Source: Candidatus Coprenecus stercorigallinarum
GTDB lineage: Bacteria; Bacteroidota; Bacteroidia; Bacteroidales; UBA932
Length of the DNA stretch: 35,501 nt
Reading direction: 5' to 3'
Assembly: GCA_018711305.1 (NCBI GenBank)
Contig: DVIL01000028.1
Span: 1 to 35,501 of the forward strand
In this document: one piece after another, positions 24,838 through 33,510 of the stretch
Numbering within the stretch: position 1 is the first letter of the stretch
Layout: each line of letters starts with the position of its first letter
The notes under the pieces: generated by a model
Told to the model about the DNA's origin: nothing
The model's database searches: none
Seen by the model: the letters and a program-made list of their open reading frames with translations, nothing else
Program-made: the position numbers and the translations under genes

Positions 24838-26247
24838 TCAGAAAGAGAGTATCCATCCGGCGATGTCATCCAGCACTTCCGGGGAGATAGTGGTCTCGAT
24901 GCTGCCGTATTCTGTGGGCATACCTGTGGTGCAGGGCTGGAAGAGGTGGTTGAGACCGGGGTATTCCTTGAATTTGTTGTGAGGGCCGTCGGGCAGATGT
25001 CTGCGGATGTGCTCTAAGTTGGCCGGCGGAACCTGCAGGTCGAGACTGCCGTTGAGGGCAAATACGGGGCAGGTGGTTCGGGATATGTCCTGGACGGGGG
25101 AGGACTGCAGGAAATACAGCATCCAGGGGTTGTCTATCGTCTCCCAGACGGCTGCAAGATTGGCTGCGGAGCCGAACGGTATATTCTGCGCTTCGAGTGC
25201 GGTTATGAGGCTGTCCACCAATGTCTCCGGACTGTCAGTAGCGTATCCTTCCATTTTCATTTCCAGCATGCCGGATAGGACGCGGCCGTAGTTGTCGGCT
25301 GATTCGGGGGTGAACCCTGATCTGGTGAGTATCAGGCGGTTCTGCTCCACGAGGATGCTGTCGCCGCGCATTCCCGGGCCGGCCATGCTGATGATGAAGT
25401 CAGCCTCGTCTGCGGCACCTAACATGAATACTATCTGCCCGCCTTCGCTGTGCCCTATGGCTCCAACGGGGCCGAACTCTCCGAGGCTCCTAAGATATCT
25501 GATGCCTGCGAGAGCGTCCTGCATATTGGTCCCAGTGGTGATTTCTACGGTGCCTCTTTCGGATTCTCCCATTCCACGGTCGTCGTAGCGCAGGGAAGCT
25601 ATGCCGTGACGGGCCAGCCAGTCGGCCAGCACAAGGAACGGCTTGTGGTTGAATATCTCCTCATCCCGGTTCTGCGAGCCGCTGCCGGTGATCATCAGTA
25701 CTGCGGGAATGTTGCCGGATTCCGAGCCATTGTCCTCATGGCCCGTCGGCCAGGTGAGAGTTCCGGCCATGACAGCTCCGTCCGCTCCGCTGGAGAATGT
25801 AACTTCCTCCGTCCGGTATGGATACGGCGGCTGCGGCTCCTGCGGCCGGTTCAGCGGCGGCACACCCATCTGAAGATTCAGCGGGAACTGCATTCCCATC
25901 TGGGAGAAGGTTCCGTGGATCTCCCCTGACGGTCTGCTTCCCTCAGCCGTCTCCGTCATTACCAGCCTGCCCTGGTAGGCCGCTCCGAGCATCGGTATTG
26001 TCACCGAAACGGAGTCGTTGTCAAGGAGCGCGATTTCTCCAGGTATGCCTTCGGCTCCCTGATCCGGACTGTCGAGGAAGAAATGTGTCTTTCCAAGCGA
26101 GTCTACGGTAAAATGCAATACCAGTGTGAGGCTGCTGCCTCCGGCTTCCAGCTTGCCGTTCCACGAACCCAAGAGCCTGCTCTGCTGGGCATTGGCGGTG
26201 GACAAGAGTGTGACGAAGGTTGATAGGATGCAGAGGAATCGTTTCAT
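24838..26247 (-). CDS. Secreted alpha/beta hydrolase
   Basis: A 469-aa protein with a signal peptide (MKRFLCILSTFVTLLSTANA, likely cut before QQ). An ATG at 26376 also opens the frame, but the first 43 residues it would add are not signal-like and lie across the promoter, so 26247 is the better start. Residues 21-150 form a beta-rich N-terminal domain (LGSWNGKLEAGGSSLTLVLHF). The rest is an alpha/beta hydrolase: oxyanion-side TGSGSQNRDE, RYDDRGMGES, nucleophile elbow GHS267EGG, and FALNGSLDLQVPP plus GLNHLFQ for the Asp and His. It is an esterase-like enzyme of unknown substrate in the periplasm or outside. A -7 box precedes it. Confidence 0.88.
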   Translation of the reverse strand: MKRFLCILSTFVTLLSTANAQQSRLLGSWNGKLEAGGSSLTLVLHFTVDSLGKTHFFLDSPDQGAEGIPGEIALLDNDSVSVTIPMLGAAYQGRLVMTETAEGSRPSGEIHGTFSQMGMQFPLNLQMGVPPLNRPQEPQPPYPYRTEEVTFSSGADGAVMAGTLTWPTGHEDNGSESGNIPAVLMITGSGSQNRDEEIFNHKPFLVLADWLARHGIASLRYDDRGMGESERGTVEITTGTNMQDALAGIRYLRSLGEFGPVGAIGHSEGGQIVFMLGAADEADFIISMAGPGMRGDSILVEQNRLILTRSGFTPESADNYGRVLSGMLEMKMEGYATDSPETLVDSLITALEAQNIPFGSAANLAAVWETIDNPWMLYFLQSSPVQDISRTTCPVFALNGSLDLQVPPANLEHIRRHLPDGPHNKFKEYPGLNHLFQPCTTGMPTEYGSIETTISPEVLDDIAGWILSF

Positions 26248-26271
26248 GGCGGTCAGGGTTATCAGTTTTTG

Positions 26272-26279
26272 CAAAAATA
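26272..26279 (-). promoter_or_regulatory. Promoter -7 box of the hydrolase gene
   Basis: TATTTTTG on the minus strand, 25 bases before the ATG at 26247. It supports the shorter start of the gene. Confidence 0.55.
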
Positions 26280-26400
26280 CGAATTTATTTATTCTGCTCA
26301 TCACTTTATATTTTAGTTGTGGGGCACTGGAAAAGGCTCTTGCATCCAAGGGGTGCGGATTGAGGTCCGGGTGCAAATTAAGTAGGGGATAAGTTATGAT

Positions 26401-26434
26401 TTTGACCTCCGAAAAAAAATAGTTTGTATATTTG
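26401..26434 (+). promoter_or_regulatory. Promoter of the propeller lipoprotein pair
   Basis: TTTG (26401-26404), 22 bases, then TATATTTG (26427-26434); the ATG follows 22 bases later. Spacing is slightly long. Confidence 0.6.
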
Positions 26435-26456
26435 TGTCGGATTAAAATTTTAAACT

Positions 26457-27530
26457 ATGTATAAAATTCTTTCAATTGCTCTGATTTCGGTCGTCATGCT
26501 GTCATCTTGTGCGGAGAAGACCGGAATGCCCGGGTTCTCCGTGTTCAATATGTCTGTCAGGAATGAGGTAGTGCAGATACCTTCCGAAGGCCTGATTGAC
26601 GACGTGTCTATAGTGAAACTGGATAATTCCTCCGGCGCTCCGGTCATAGGAATAATCGAGGATGCCTACGAGTCCGAAAACGCATACTACATCGTCTCAT
26701 CGGAGACGGTCTACGAGTACGCCAAGGACGGAAGTTTCGTCAGGCGTATCGGCGCAAAGGGCCGCGGTCCCGGGGAGTATCTGAACCCGCAGGGCATCGG
26801 AATGAGCGGCGGTCGGCTTTACGTGTTCGACTACAATACCCAGAATATCCTGACCTACGGGGAGGACGGCAGTTTCATCGCCAGTTACAGCCAGTCGGCC
26901 CTGATGAACTCCGGCATCTACCTCTCTTCGTTTTTCTTCAGCGGGGGCGACATGATCCTGTATGCGTCCTCGAACTCTCCAGTGCAGGACATGCTGCGCT
27001 GGGATGTCGCCACTGACAGGCTGACCGCGGTCTCGGAGCGGAGCCGCGAGATGCTGCCGGAGGAGGCCGTAATGGGGGAGAACTACATTTTCGGAGACAG
27101 GGACAATCCATTTATCTACAATAATTTCAACGATACGGTATATGTCCTGGAGGGAGGCCGTCCCGTGCCTTTATTCCTCATGCGCCTGGGCAAATACCGC
27201 TTCGAGTACGGCGACCTGACCTTTGACGGACTGATGTCCTTGACCGCCAGTCGCCTGATTTTCAACTGGATTGCCGCTGCCGGGGAGAACGTCCTCATAT
27301 CCTATTCTGTCAGTATCGGGGAGAAGAGTTTCCCTTACCTCGGCCTCTACAACACCCGCACCGGCGAGTATTCCCAGAACGTGGAAATAACCGGCATCCC
27401 GGAGGACTTCGCCGCCATCACCCCCACGGAGAGGCTTTTCGAGGGCATGCAGGACGATGAGCTGCTGTCAGTACGGCCCGTATCGGATACAGGCGACGAG
27501 TATGTGATAATCAAATACCGGTTCAAATGA
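26457..27530 (+). CDS. 6-bladed beta-propeller lipoprotein
   Basis: A 357-aa lipoprotein (MYKILSIALISVVMLSS then C18). After a short linker it has repeated propeller-like blades: YYIVSSETVYEYAKDGSFVR, RIGAKGRGPGEYLNPQGIGM and YVFDYNTQNILTYGEDGSFI. The RxG-x-GPGEY motif is characteristic of the 6-bladed beta-propeller lipoproteins that are very common in Bacteroidales. Their role is unproven; ligand binding at the cell surface is the usual guess. The gene overlaps the next by ATGA, so the two proteins are probably made together. Confidence 0.82.
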   Translation: MYKILSIALISVVMLSSCAEKTGMPGFSVFNMSVRNEVVQIPSEGLIDDVSIVKLDNSSGAPVIGIIEDAYESENAYYIVSSETVYEYAKDGSFVRRIGAKGRGPGEYLNPQGIGMSGGRLYVFDYNTQNILTYGEDGSFIASYSQSALMNSGIYLSSFFFSGGDMILYASSNSPVQDMLRWDVATDRLTAVSERSREMLPEEAVMGENYIFGDRDNPFIYNNFNDTVYVLEGGRPVPLFLMRLGKYRFEYGDLTFDGLMSLTASRLIFNWIAAAGENVLISYSVSIGEKSFPYLGLYNTRTGEYSQNVEITGIPEDFAAITPTERLFEGMQDDELLSVRPVSDTGDEYVIIKYRFK

Positions 27531-28669
27531 GAAGACTGCTCCCGGTTTTGCTTTGCTGCGCGGCCCTGCTGTCCTGCAAGGATGAAGTAAAGCTCCCGCA
27601 GATAGAAGTTGCTGAATATGCCTCAGGATATAAGCATGGTTGGATAGTAGCTCTGGATGACAGGTACGATAAGTGGTTCAGGAGTTATTCTGCAGTAGTC
27701 CTGGATGATACGCGAGGTGGTGACGTGGCAGGATATCAGTCTGTTATGGGGCATGACGGGAATTTCCTGATGATTGTAGACGGAGAAATCCGCATATTCG
27801 ATGCTGCGACAGGTATGAATGCGGGGAGAATCGTGCCGCAGGACGGAGGCCGGTACGTCTGTATGGACATGGATACCCTGAGCGGGATGCTGTATGCCCT
27901 GGATTCCGTTCATTCGAGGATAGACTGCGTAAGTCCCTCCGGCGGTTTGACCGGTTCTGTGCAGCTGGAAGGGGAGCACGTCTACGAAAGGGCTGTGCTT
28001 ATAGACGAAGGGACTTTGCTGGTGCTGGCATCCGGATTTTCTGGAAGAGAGACCTTTATAGTGGATCTCGCCGGCGGTCGGGTGTCTGCGCTGGATGTCC
28101 CCGCAGATGACGTGGTAAAACTCTCAGAGTCTGTGGTGGACAGTTTGAGGAGTATGGGTCTTCCGTTATGGACGGTAGGCAGGACCCGGGACGGAGATGT
28201 GCTGGTCAAACATCTTTTCGAGGATATCGTATACAGGTACGACAGGTCGGGAAGCACGCCGATGTATCAGGTGGCGGACGCCGGCGGTATCAAGTGCTCG
28301 GAAAGAGGACTGCGTTTGAAAGGAAAGAGGCAAACCTGGCTGACAGGTATGTGGCAGTTAGGGAACGGTCTATGGATTCTGAGATATAAGGAGTATCGGA
28401 ATGGCCTTCTGCTCAGTGCGTATGCGATATGCAACAGTGATATGACACTGTATAACAACACTATTGCTTACAACAGCTCACGTATGTGGTGGACTGCCCC
28501 CGGTCTCAATGTCTACGATATCCGCCCGGAGGACATCATCACCGTCGGGCCCGGAGGACACCGCATCTATCGGCTGAAAGCCTACAACAAGTCCGTGCAC
28601 CTCCCCCCGTCGATGCAGGAAGATCTCGGGCGCGGGGAGGTCATTCTGTGTGTGTTTGATCTGAAGTAG
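27527..28669 (+). CDS. Second propeller-type lipoprotein
   Basis: A 380-aa lipoprotein (MRRLLPVLLCCAALLS then C17). It is beta-rich with blade-like repeats (GNFLMIVDGEIRIFDAATGM, MLYALDSVHSRIDCVSPSGG, DVLVKHLFEDIVYRYDRSGS) and lacks the clear GPGEY motif of its neighbour. It is the partner of the preceding gene, whose stop it overlaps by four bases. Function unknown. Confidence 0.7.
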   Translation: MRRLLPVLLCCAALLSCKDEVKLPQIEVAEYASGYKHGWIVALDDRYDKWFRSYSAVVLDDTRGGDVAGYQSVMGHDGNFLMIVDGEIRIFDAATGMNAGRIVPQDGGRYVCMDMDTLSGMLYALDSVHSRIDCVSPSGGLTGSVQLEGEHVYERAVLIDEGTLLVLASGFSGRETFIVDLAGGRVSALDVPADDVVKLSESVVDSLRSMGLPLWTVGRTRDGDVLVKHLFEDIVYRYDRSGSTPMYQVADAGGIKCSERGLRLKGKRQTWLTGMWQLGNGLWILRYKEYRNGLLLSAYAICNSDMTLYNNTIAYNSSRMWWTAPGLNVYDIRPEDIITVGPGGHRIYRLKAYNKSVHLPPSMQEDLGRGEVILCVFDLK

Positions 28670-28743
28670 CGGCAGGCTTGCCTTGAGCCAGTTGGACTTG
28701 TTGGTTGTGCGTCTGTTTTCGCTTGCAGCTAAACGGACTCGAA

Positions 28744-28794
28744 CTTATCGCCGGTGCCGCCTCGTAGCCAGATTCTACGGGCAGCGGTGATAAG
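28744..28794. other. Long imperfect hairpin in the lipoprotein-tsaD intergenic region
   Basis: CTTATCGCCGGTGCC (28744-28758) pairs with GGCAGCGGTGATAAG (28780-28794) at 13 of 15 positions. An inner stem CGTAG-N7-CTACG (28763-28779) sits inside. No T-tract follows on either strand. It may be a terminator variant, a structured leader or an extragenic palindrome. Confidence 0.5.
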
Positions 28795-28896
28795 TCAATG
28801 GCGAGGTGTCCGCTCTGGTAGATAAATTCTGTATGCCTATGGGATATTTCATGCCGATATGATTTGCTCCGAAGACAAAGATTCGGATTTGTTTAG

Positions 28897-28904
28897 TACT
28901 TTTG
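28897..28904 (+). promoter_or_regulatory. Promoter -7 box of tsaD
   Basis: TACTTTTG, 20 bases before the chosen ATG at 28925. No TTTG is correctly spaced upstream. It supports 28925 over the upstream in-frame ATG at 28859. Confidence 0.5.
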
Positions 28905-28924
28905 TGCTCCGTAAAGACAGAAAT

Positions 28925-29953
28925 ATGGCAGAAGAGATAATACTTGGAATTGAATCGTCGTGTGACGATACGTCGGCAGCGGTGCTGCGGGGCGAGACCC
29001 TGTTGTCCAATGTGATGGCCTCGCAGGAGGTGCACCGCAGATACGGCGGGGTGGTGCCCGAACTGGCATCCCGCGCCCATCAGCAGAATATAGTGCCGGT
29101 GGTCAGCCAGGCTCTGGACCAGGCCGGAGTGAGACCGGAACAGATAGATGCGATAGCCTATACCCGCGGCCCCGGCCTCTTGGGCTCGCTGCTCGTGGGG
29201 GTGTCTTTCGCCAAGGGACTTTCGTTGTCCATAAACAAGCCTCTGGTGGATGTCAACCATCTGCAGGGGCATATCCTCTCGCATTTCATCCGGCAGGAGG
29301 GCAAGGAGTACCGCTGTCCGCAGTTCCCGTTCCTGGCTCTGCTGGTCTCTGGCGGTCACTCCCAGATAGTGAGGGTGGACGGTCCGCTGCATTTCGAGGT
29401 GCTGGGACGGACTATTGACGATGCGGTGGGAGAGGCGTTTGACAAGTGCGCCAAGCTGCTCGGCCTCGGATATCCCGGCGGTCCCGTAGTGGACAAACTG
29501 GCGGCGCAGGGTGACCCGGAGCGGTTCAAGTTCGCAAAGCCGCATGTGCCCGGGCTGGACTACAGCTTCAGCGGAGTGAAGACCTCCCTGCTGTATTTCG
29601 TGCGCGACCGTCTGAAAGAGGACCCCGACTTCATGCAGCACAATATGAACGATATCTGCGCTTCCTTCCAGAAGACCCTGATAGACGTGCTGATGGACAA
29701 GTTGCTGAAGGCCGTTAAACAGACCGGCATAAAGCAGGTGGCCATCGGCGGCGGAGTGTCGGCCAACTCCGGTCTGCGCAACCGTATCGCTTCCGAGGGC
29801 GAGAAGCGCGGCTGGACAACCTTCATCCCGGAATTCAAGTTCACGACCGACAATGCGGCCATGATTGCCGTGGCCGGTCTTTTCAAGTTCCGCGCCGGAC
29901 TTACCGGAGGCCTTGATGCGGCTCCCGTCTCCAGGGCCCTTGATTTCAAGTAG
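28925..29953 (+). CDS. tsaD: tRNA N6-threonylcarbamoyladenosine synthase subunit TsaD
   Basis: TsaD transfers the threonylcarbamoyl group from TC-AMP to A37 of tRNAs that read ANN codons, together with TsaB and TsaE. The 342-aa product starts MAEEIILGIESSCDDTSAAV. It has the metal-binding H112-LQG-H116 motif, the ASKH-fold segments YTRGPGLLGSLLVG and LLVSGGHSQIV, DDAVGEAFDK, and FTTDNAAMIA near the end. An upstream ATG (28859) would add 22 non-conserved residues across the promoter, so it is rejected. It is followed without a gap by the flavoprotein gene (TAG then ATG). Confidence 0.97.
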   Translation: MAEEIILGIESSCDDTSAAVLRGETLLSNVMASQEVHRRYGGVVPELASRAHQQNIVPVVSQALDQAGVRPEQIDAIAYTRGPGLLGSLLVGVSFAKGLSLSINKPLVDVNHLQGHILSHFIRQEGKEYRCPQFPFLALLVSGGHSQIVRVDGPLHFEVLGRTIDDAVGEAFDKCAKLLGLGYPGGPVVDKLAAQGDPERFKFAKPHVPGLDYSFSGVKTSLLYFVRDRLKEDPDFMQHNMNDICASFQKTLIDVLMDKLLKAVKQTGIKQVAIGGGVSANSGLRNRIASEGEKRGWTTFIPEFKFTTDNAAMIAVAGLFKFRAGLTGGLDAAPVSRALDFK

Positions 29954-31546
29954 ATGAAAGAATTCGAGACAGCCTTCGAGGCATCGTACGCTCCCACGGA
30001 GGAGGATTTCAGGGCGGCAGCGGCCAAGGCTGCAGGTGTCCCGGCAGGGAAAATATCCGAGGTCCGGCTCCTGCGCCGCTCCATCGACGCCCGCTCCCGC
30101 AATATCCTGCGCCGCTACCGGCTGGCCGCGTACCTGCAGGGGGAAGTGCCGCCGGAAACCGGCTCATATAACCTGAAGCAGGATGTCTCGCAGAAACCGC
30201 CGGTAATAGTCATCGGAGCGGGCCCTGCAGGACTTTTCGCCGCGCTCAGGCTCATCTGCGGCGGCCGCCGTCCGATAATTCTCGAGCGGGGCAGGAACGT
30301 CCACGAACGCAAATACGATATAGCCGCCATATCCCGTACAGGCGGTCTCAACCCGGACTCCAACTACTGTTTCGGGGAGGGCGGGGCCGGAACATTCTCG
30401 GACGGCAAGCTCTATACCCGTTCCAACAAGCGGGGTGATGTCGGTGCTGTCCTGAAAACTTTTGCGGATTTCGGCGCCGACCCCATGATCCGGATTGACG
30501 CCCATCCCCATATAGGCAGTGACCGTCTCCCCGCCATAGTCGAGGCCATGCGCCTTCATATAGAGGAATGCGGGGGACAATACCATTTTTCCTGCCGCGT
30601 CACCGACCTTCAGCAGACTCACGGCGGAGGATGGAAGGTGCTCTGTGACAATGGCTCCGTATTCGAGGCTCCGGAGGTCATCCTGGCCACCGGACACTCC
30701 GCCTCGGACATCTACCGGCTCTTCATAGGCAAGGGCTGGGCGGTGGAGGCCAAGGGCTTTGCCCTCGGAGTCAGGGCCGAGCATCCGCAGGAACTGATCG
30801 ACCGGGCGCAGTACCACGGCCCGCGCATGCCCTGGCTACCTGCCGCCGAATACTCTTTGGTGGAACAGGTGGACGGTCGCGGGGTATTCTCCTTCTGCAT
30901 GTGTCCGGGAGGCATCCTCGTGCCTTCCTCGACCGAGCCGGGCACTGTGGTCACCAACGGCATGTCAAACTCGCAGCGAAATTCCCGCTGGGCCAACGCA
31001 GGTATCGTCACTTCGGTAGAACCGCAGGATGTCGCGGATTTCCTTCGGCGTCATGGCTCACGCCCGGCAGGCATTGGCAGTGAAGCCGGGGCTGCCGAGG
31101 CCATGCTGGACTTCCGTCACGAAGTGGAGCGCCGCTGCTATACCGTCTCCGGCTCCTTCCGCGCTCCGGCCCAGCGCATGACCGATTTTGTCAAAAGCCG
31201 CAAGGGCAAGTCCGTTGTCACGGCACTGCCCCGGACGTCCTATGCCCCGGGAGCATTTGCTTCAGACCTCAATGAGGTGCTGCCTGACTTCGTCACCGGC
31301 CGTCTGCGGAAGGCCTTCCCGGCATTCGACCGCAAGCTGCGCGGCTATTATACCGCAGAAGCCCTCCTCCTTGCCGTGGAGTCCCGCACTTCCTCTCCGG
31401 TCCGTCTGCCACGTGACCCTCAGACCCTGCAGCACATAGGTCTTCCACACCTGTACCCGTGCGGGGAGGGGGCAGGCTACTCCGGAGGCATAGTTTCCTC
31501 CGCTATCGACGGTGTCCGTGCTGCCGAACAGATATTGTCCCGTTGA
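29954..31546 (+). CDS. FAD-dependent oxidoreductase, COG2509 type
   Basis: A 530-aa flavoprotein. It has an N-terminal ferredoxin-like domain (about 1-75, VRLLRRSIDARSRN). The Rossmann motif VIVIGAGPAGLFAALRL lies at about 80-97, followed by the family's SNYCFGEGGAGTFSDGKLYT stretch. The C-terminal FAD motif is YPCGEGAGYSGGIVSSAIDG. The family is widespread and lacks an assigned substrate. The start codon follows the tsaD stop directly, so the two genes are cotranscribed. Confidence 0.9.
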   Translation: MKEFETAFEASYAPTEEDFRAAAAKAAGVPAGKISEVRLLRRSIDARSRNILRRYRLAAYLQGEVPPETGSYNLKQDVSQKPPVIVIGAGPAGLFAALRLICGGRRPIILERGRNVHERKYDIAAISRTGGLNPDSNYCFGEGGAGTFSDGKLYTRSNKRGDVGAVLKTFADFGADPMIRIDAHPHIGSDRLPAIVEAMRLHIEECGGQYHFSCRVTDLQQTHGGGWKVLCDNGSVFEAPEVILATGHSASDIYRLFIGKGWAVEAKGFALGVRAEHPQELIDRAQYHGPRMPWLPAAEYSLVEQVDGRGVFSFCMCPGGILVPSSTEPGTVVTNGMSNSQRNSRWANAGIVTSVEPQDVADFLRRHGSRPAGIGSEAGAAEAMLDFRHEVERRCYTVSGSFRAPAQRMTDFVKSRKGKSVVTALPRTSYAPGAFASDLNEVLPDFVTGRLRKAFPAFDRKLRGYYTAEALLLAVESRTSSPVRLPRDPQTLQHIGLPHLYPCGEGAGYSGGIVSSAIDGVRAAEQILSR

Positions 31547-31603
31547 CACACCATACAACAGCATATGCCGAGATACATACTCACACTATTGACCCTTCTG
31601 CAT

Positions 31604-31629
31604 ATTTTATTTCCTATAAGAAATAAAAT
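31604..31629. promoter_or_regulatory. Perfect 10-bp inverted repeat in the promoter of the AAA_14 ATPase gene
   Basis: ATTTTATTTC-CTATAA-GAAATAAAAT lies just 2 bases before the -7 box TATTTTTG (31632-31639), where the -33 element and spacer should be. No TTTG -33 is visible. The placement suggests a repressor operator. Confidence 0.55.
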
Positions 31630-31631
31630 TG

Positions 31632-31639
31632 TATTTTTG
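31632..31639 (+). promoter_or_regulatory. Promoter -7 box of the AAA_14 ATPase gene
   Basis: TATTTTTG, 16 bases before the ATG at 31656. Confidence 0.55.
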
Positions 31640-31655
31640 TGTAAAATTATGAATT

Positions 31656-32867
31656 ATGGGTAAATCTGTAATTACGCGAGAATACTATGCGCATAAGCTG
31701 GATGCGTGGCTTGGCAAGCGCCAGATAATCGTCCTGACTGGTCAGAGACGGGTCGGTAAAAGTTTCGTCCTTAGGGATTTTATCAATAGACATATAGCTG
31801 ACGACAAGGCTAATATCATATATGTCAATAAGGAGAAAAAGGAGTTTGACAATATAAAGACGTCCTCAGAACTCAACGAATATATTGACAGCCGTTTTGC
31901 GGCAGACCGGCACAATTACATTCTCGTTGACGAGATACAGGAAATCGACGGCTGGGAGAAGAGTGTCAGAAGTTACCGTCTTGAGGATAACGCGGACATT
32001 ATTATTACTGGCAGCAATTCCACGATGCTTTCCGGTGAACTTGGAACGCTGATAGGAGGACGTTATCAGGAGGTGTTCGTGCAGCCCTTGACATACAATG
32101 AGTTTCTTCAATTTCACAAATTGGCGGATACAGAGGATTCTCTCAGGCAATATCTCTGTTACGGGGGGTTGCCGGGGCTGAGGCAGACTGGACTTGAAGA
32201 TGAGGATATGGTGTCGGAGTACCTTGCCGGGGTGTTCAATACCATTATGCTTAAGGATATTATTGAACGGCATAGCATAAGGAACATTACATTTCTCAAC
32301 AATCTGATTAGATTTTTCGCAGATACGACCGGCAAACTCAATTCAATAAACAATATCAGCAACTATCTTAAAAGCTGTGGTCAGGATGTCTCGGCCAAAA
32401 CTGTGTCGGTGTATCTGGATTATTTTCGTGAGGCTTATCTTGTGGCATCTGTGCGCAGATACGATTTGCATGGCAAAAAGATACTGGAATCCAATGACAA
32501 GCTCTACTTCGGAGATGTCGGTTTGAGGAATATGATTGCCGGAGGAGAGCGGGAATCAGATATGGAGAAAGTAATTGAGAATGTCGTGTACCTGCATCTG
32601 ATTCATATGGGGTACAAAGTGCATGTCGGTCAGTTGAGGGCAGGTGAGGTGGATTTCGTCTGTACCGGAACCGGCGACAGGCGGTATGTTCAGGTTGCAT
32701 ATATCATAGCGGATGACAGTACGAGACAGCGGGAGTTCGGCAGTCTTGAGAATATCAATGACAATTATCCCAAGTATGTAATATCAATGACACCTCTCGT
32801 CAAAAGGAGTGATTATAACGGCATTATACATCTCGACCTGCGGGAATTCCTGCGTAACGGATTCTGA
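31656..32867 (+). CDS. ATP-binding protein, AAA_14/DUF4143 family
   Basis: A 403-aa protein starting MGKSVITREYYAHKLDAWLG. It has Walker A GQRRVGKS (about 29-36), Walker B YILVDEIQEIDGW and the sensor-like IIITGSNSTML, then the DUF4143 C-terminal domain with KLYFGDVGLRN and EVDFVCTG...YVQVAY (PD-(D/E)xK-like fold). These ATPases are common in Bacteroidota and probably mobile. Proposed roles include toxin-antitoxin or defence-like functions, none proven for this subgroup. The gene is AT-richer than its neighbours and stands alone between an operator-like palindrome and a strong terminator. Confidence 0.9.
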   Translation: MGKSVITREYYAHKLDAWLGKRQIIVLTGQRRVGKSFVLRDFINRHIADDKANIIYVNKEKKEFDNIKTSSELNEYIDSRFAADRHNYILVDEIQEIDGWEKSVRSYRLEDNADIIITGSNSTMLSGELGTLIGGRYQEVFVQPLTYNEFLQFHKLADTEDSLRQYLCYGGLPGLRQTGLEDEDMVSEYLAGVFNTIMLKDIIERHSIRNITFLNNLIRFFADTTGKLNSINNISNYLKSCGQDVSAKTVSVYLDYFREAYLVASVRRYDLHGKKILESNDKLYFGDVGLRNMIAGGERESDMEKVIENVVYLHLIHMGYKVHVGQLRAGEVDFVCTGTGDRRYVQVAYIIADDSTRQREFGSLENINDNYPKYVISMTPLVKRSDYNGIIHLDLREFLRNGF

Positions 32868-32897
32868 ATCTGCGGTAGTTGCGGAGTTTTGGCCAAA

Positions 32898-32953
32898 AAA
32901 ACGGGCTGCATTTTTCGAGGTCTCACAAGGAGGTGAAAAATGCAGCCCGTTTT
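32898..32953. terminator. Strong bidirectional terminator
   Basis: A perfect 19-bp stem (32898-32916 with 32935-32953; core ACGGGCTGCA) has an 18-base loop. A-runs on one side and T-runs on the other serve both strands. It ends the AAA_14 transcript on the plus strand and the slyD operon on the minus strand. Confidence 0.95.
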
Positions 32954-32964
32954 ATAATGCGTGC

Positions 32965-33510
32965 TTACTCGCAGCCGCCGCAGCAGTCCCCGCCGCAGGA
33001 GGAGCATCCGCCTCCGCAGGAGCTCTGCTTGAACTCTCCGTGCAGGCCTTCGGTCAGTTCCTGCTCGGTGGCGTCGCGGACTGTGAGGATCTTGCCTGTG
33101 AAGTTGAGGGTCTTGCCGGCCATGGGATGGTTGAAGTTCATCATGACGCTGTTGTCCTTGACTTCATGGACTTTGCCGTGCATTACGCCGCCCTGCTGGT
33201 TCATCATCGGTATCATGTTGCCGACTGTGAGGAGGCCTTCCTGAATCTTTCCGTCCACTTCGAAGATGTGCTTGGGCAGCTCGACTATCATGTCGGGGTT
33301 GTGCTCGCCGTAGCCTTCGGAAGGAGTGAGGGTGAACTCAAATGTGTCACCGGGCTCCTTGCCGGCTATGTTCTCCTCGAACTTGGGCAGTAGATAGCCC
33401 ATGCCGAAGATGAATTCGAGGGGACGGTCTTCCGTGGTCTGGTCGGCCACCTGGCCGTCAACTGTGAGGGTGTAGGTGAGTGCTACAACTTTCTTGTCAC
33501 TGATTTTCAT
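32965..33510 (-). CDS. slyD: FKBP-type peptidyl-prolyl isomerase, SlyD-like
   Basis: A 181-aa cytoplasmic prolyl isomerase and chaperone. It has the FKBP core (LTYTLTVDGQVADQTTEDRP, LEFIFGMGYLLPKFEENIAG, FTLTPSEGYGEHNPDMIVEL) with the inserted flap domain, and NFNHPMAGKTLNFTGKIL. The C-terminal tail SSCGGGCSSCGGDCCGGCE has six Cys and replaces the His-rich metal tail of E. coli SlyD, so nickel or other metal binding is plausible. The start overlaps the end of nhaC by 14 bases, indicating coupled translation. Confidence 0.92.
   Translation of the reverse strand: MKISDKKVVALTYTLTVDGQVADQTTEDRPLEFIFGMGYLLPKFEENIAGKEPGDTFEFTLTPSEGYGEHNPDMIVELPKHIFEVDGKIQEGLLTVGNMIPMMNQQGGVMHGKVHEVKDNSVMMNFNHPMAGKTLNFTGKILTVRDATEQELTEGLHGEFKQSSCGGGCSSCGGDCCGGCE

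Noticed and set aside
26248-26376. Longer start for the secreted hydrolase
   Set aside because: It would bury the signal peptide inside the protein and read across the promoter.
28715-28760. A tRNA T-arm-like string (GTTCGAGTCC on the minus strand)
   Set aside because: The flanking five-base arms do not pair and no acceptor, D or anticodon arm can be drawn around it.
28859-28924. Longer start for tsaD
   Set aside because: The added 22 residues are not part of the TsaD fold and cover the -7 box.
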